From assembly GCA_947455595.1 (NCBI GenBank), contig CANGOP010000004.1:1-64000 (forward strand): a stretch of DNA of 64,000 bases, in the 5' to 3' direction. Below are positions 63,227 to 64,000 of the stretch, one piece after another; the stretch's first letter is position 1, and each line of letters begins with the position of its first letter. Origin of the DNA: Gammaproteobacteria bacterium (GTDB lineage Bacteria; Pseudomonadota; Gammaproteobacteria; Steroidobacterales; Steroidobacteraceae). Position numbers and translations under genes: made by a program. The notes below the pieces were generated by a model. That model was not told the origin of the DNA. It saw nothing but the letters and a program-made list of their open reading frames with translations, and did not search any database.

Positions 63227-64000
63227 CGGCGCTCTCAGGCTGACGACGGCGTGCCTTGGCATCATCCGAGCGTTCTTTGGCCAGTCGCGCGAAGTACTCA
63301 GGCCCCACATCGCCGGTGACGTATTCACCGGAGAAGCAGGAGGTGTCGAAATTCTCGATCCGTGCCTTGTCATGACGAACCGCGGCCACGAGGTCTTCCA
63401 GATCCTGATACACGAGCCAGTCAGCACCGATCAGCGCAGCCACTTCCTCGTCCGTGCGGCCCGATGCGACCAACTCGTTCTTGGCCGCCATGTCGATGCC
63501 GTAGACATTCGGATAGCGCACGGGTGGCGCGGCCGATGCAAAATACACTTTGGCGGCACCCGCTTCACGGGCCAGATCAATGATCTGAGCCGACGTCGTG
63601 CCGCGGACAATCGAATCGTCCACGAGCAAGACATTGCGGCCACGGAATTCCAAGGGGATGGGATTCAACTTGGAGCGTACTGATTTCTTGCGCTGCTCTT
63701 GTCCGGGCATGATGAAGGTGCGACCGATGTAGCGGTTCTTCACAAACCCTTCGCGGAATTCGATACCCAGATCCAAGGCCAACTGCATTGCGCTCGTCCG
63801 GCTGGTATCGGGGATCGGGATCACCACATCAATGTCGTGATCGGGTTTGAGGCGACGAATCTTATCCGCCAGCTTTTCACCCATGCGCATGCGCGCCTTG
63901 TGCACGGAGATGTTGTCGATGATCGAATCGGGGCGGGCGAAATACACGTATTCGAAGACACACGGCGTATGCGGAATTAGTGGCGCACAGCGCGCGCTAT
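63195..64000 (-). CDS. purF: Amidophosphoribosyltransferase PurF, C-terminal part
   Basis: The window holds the last 268 codons; the gene starts beyond the right end. [14 protein letters not shown] precedes the phosphoribosyltransferase domain with the PRPP-binding [14 protein letters not shown] motif. PurF makes 5-phosphoribosylamine from PRPP and glutamine, the first step of purine synthesis. The glutaminase N-terminus is not in the window. The C-terminal tail is Ala/Arg-rich. Confidence 0.95.
   Translation of the reverse strand, partial: SARCAPLIPHTPCVFEYVYFARPDSIIDNISVHKARMRMGEKLADKIRRLKPDHDIDVVIPIPDTSRTSAMQLALDLGIEFREGFVKNRYIGRTFIMPGQEQRKKSVRSKLNPIPLEFRGRNVLLVDDSIVRGTTSAQIIDLAREAGAAKVYFASAAPPVRYPNVYGIDMAAKNELVASGRTDEEVAALIGADWLVYQDLEDLVAAVRHDKARIENFDTSCFSGEYVTGDVGPEYFARLAKERSDDAKARRRQPESADESARAGAPV

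Overview
This is a GC-rich bacterial chromosomal window with dense, mostly operonic coding. The organism is most likely a gammaproteobacterium, possibly near the Xanthomonadales/Nevskiales/Steroidobacterales. Supporting signs are the tig-clpP-clpX order, a PilV/W/X/Y1/E type IV minor-pilin operon, LpxH (lipid A, hence Gram-negative), MiaE, a Pro-Arg-His-Lys tRNA operon, and folD/cysS/aminoacyl-tRNA-synthetase/cyclophilin/lpxH synteny of the kind known from Pseudomonas. No rRNA is present, so the assignment is an inference.

Region by region. 0-5 kb: a BLUF photoreceptor, then clpX, clpP, tig and tRNA-Leu(UAG) on the minus strand, and a DUF4337 membrane protein. 5.2-12.2 kb: a type IV pilus minor-pilin/adhesin operon (FimT-like, PilV, PilW, PilX, an unrecognised CxxC secreted protein, PilY1, PilE). 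12.2-21.4 kb: two uncharacterised proteins, a LysR regulator coupled to a CPA1-type Na+/H+ antiporter, an alpha-amino-acid ester hydrolase-like enzyme, a TAP-like hydrolase and a NatAB-type exporter. 21.4-26.4 kb: a complete urease operon in the order ureDABCEFG. 26.6-32.4 kb: a Tat-exported GH127 protein, an EamA transporter, an M28 peptidase, a DUF2934 protein and a dienelactone-hydrolase-like protein. 32.5-34.2 kb: an unusual fusion of an NMT1/THI5-like periplasmic binding domain to a TRIC/UPF0126 membrane domain. 34.3-35.7 kb: a complete IS4-family element with perfect 23-bp ends and a 9-bp target duplication. 35.9-46.5 kb: a Tad/Flp pilus locus (flp, cpaA, cpaB, cpaC, small lipoprotein, cpaE, cpaF, tadB, tadC, two tadE-like genes, tadG-like). 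46.8-50.6 kb: a DEAD-box helicase, four tRNAs with a clear promoter, an alanine-rich coiled-coil protein and a cyclopropane-fatty-acid synthase. 50.6-53.5 kb: a reduced second Flp/Cpa cluster facing a pseudo-receiver/AraC regulator. 53.5-64 kb: housekeeping genes (folD, cysS, gltX, cyclophilin, lpxH, miaE), a receiver/Ser-Thr kinase fusion, glycerate kinase and the 3' part of purF.

The genes group into protein quality control (ClpXP, trigger factor), two surface-filament systems (type IVa minor pilins and Tad), nitrogen acquisition by urea hydrolysis, and core translation and cofactor functions. The least ordinary items are the binding-domain/TRIC fusion beside the IS, the reduced Flp cluster with its divergent regulator, the receiver-kinase fusion, and the unrecognised genes inside the PilX-PilY1 and mini-Flp operons. 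No CRISPR array, prophage or integron was seen.
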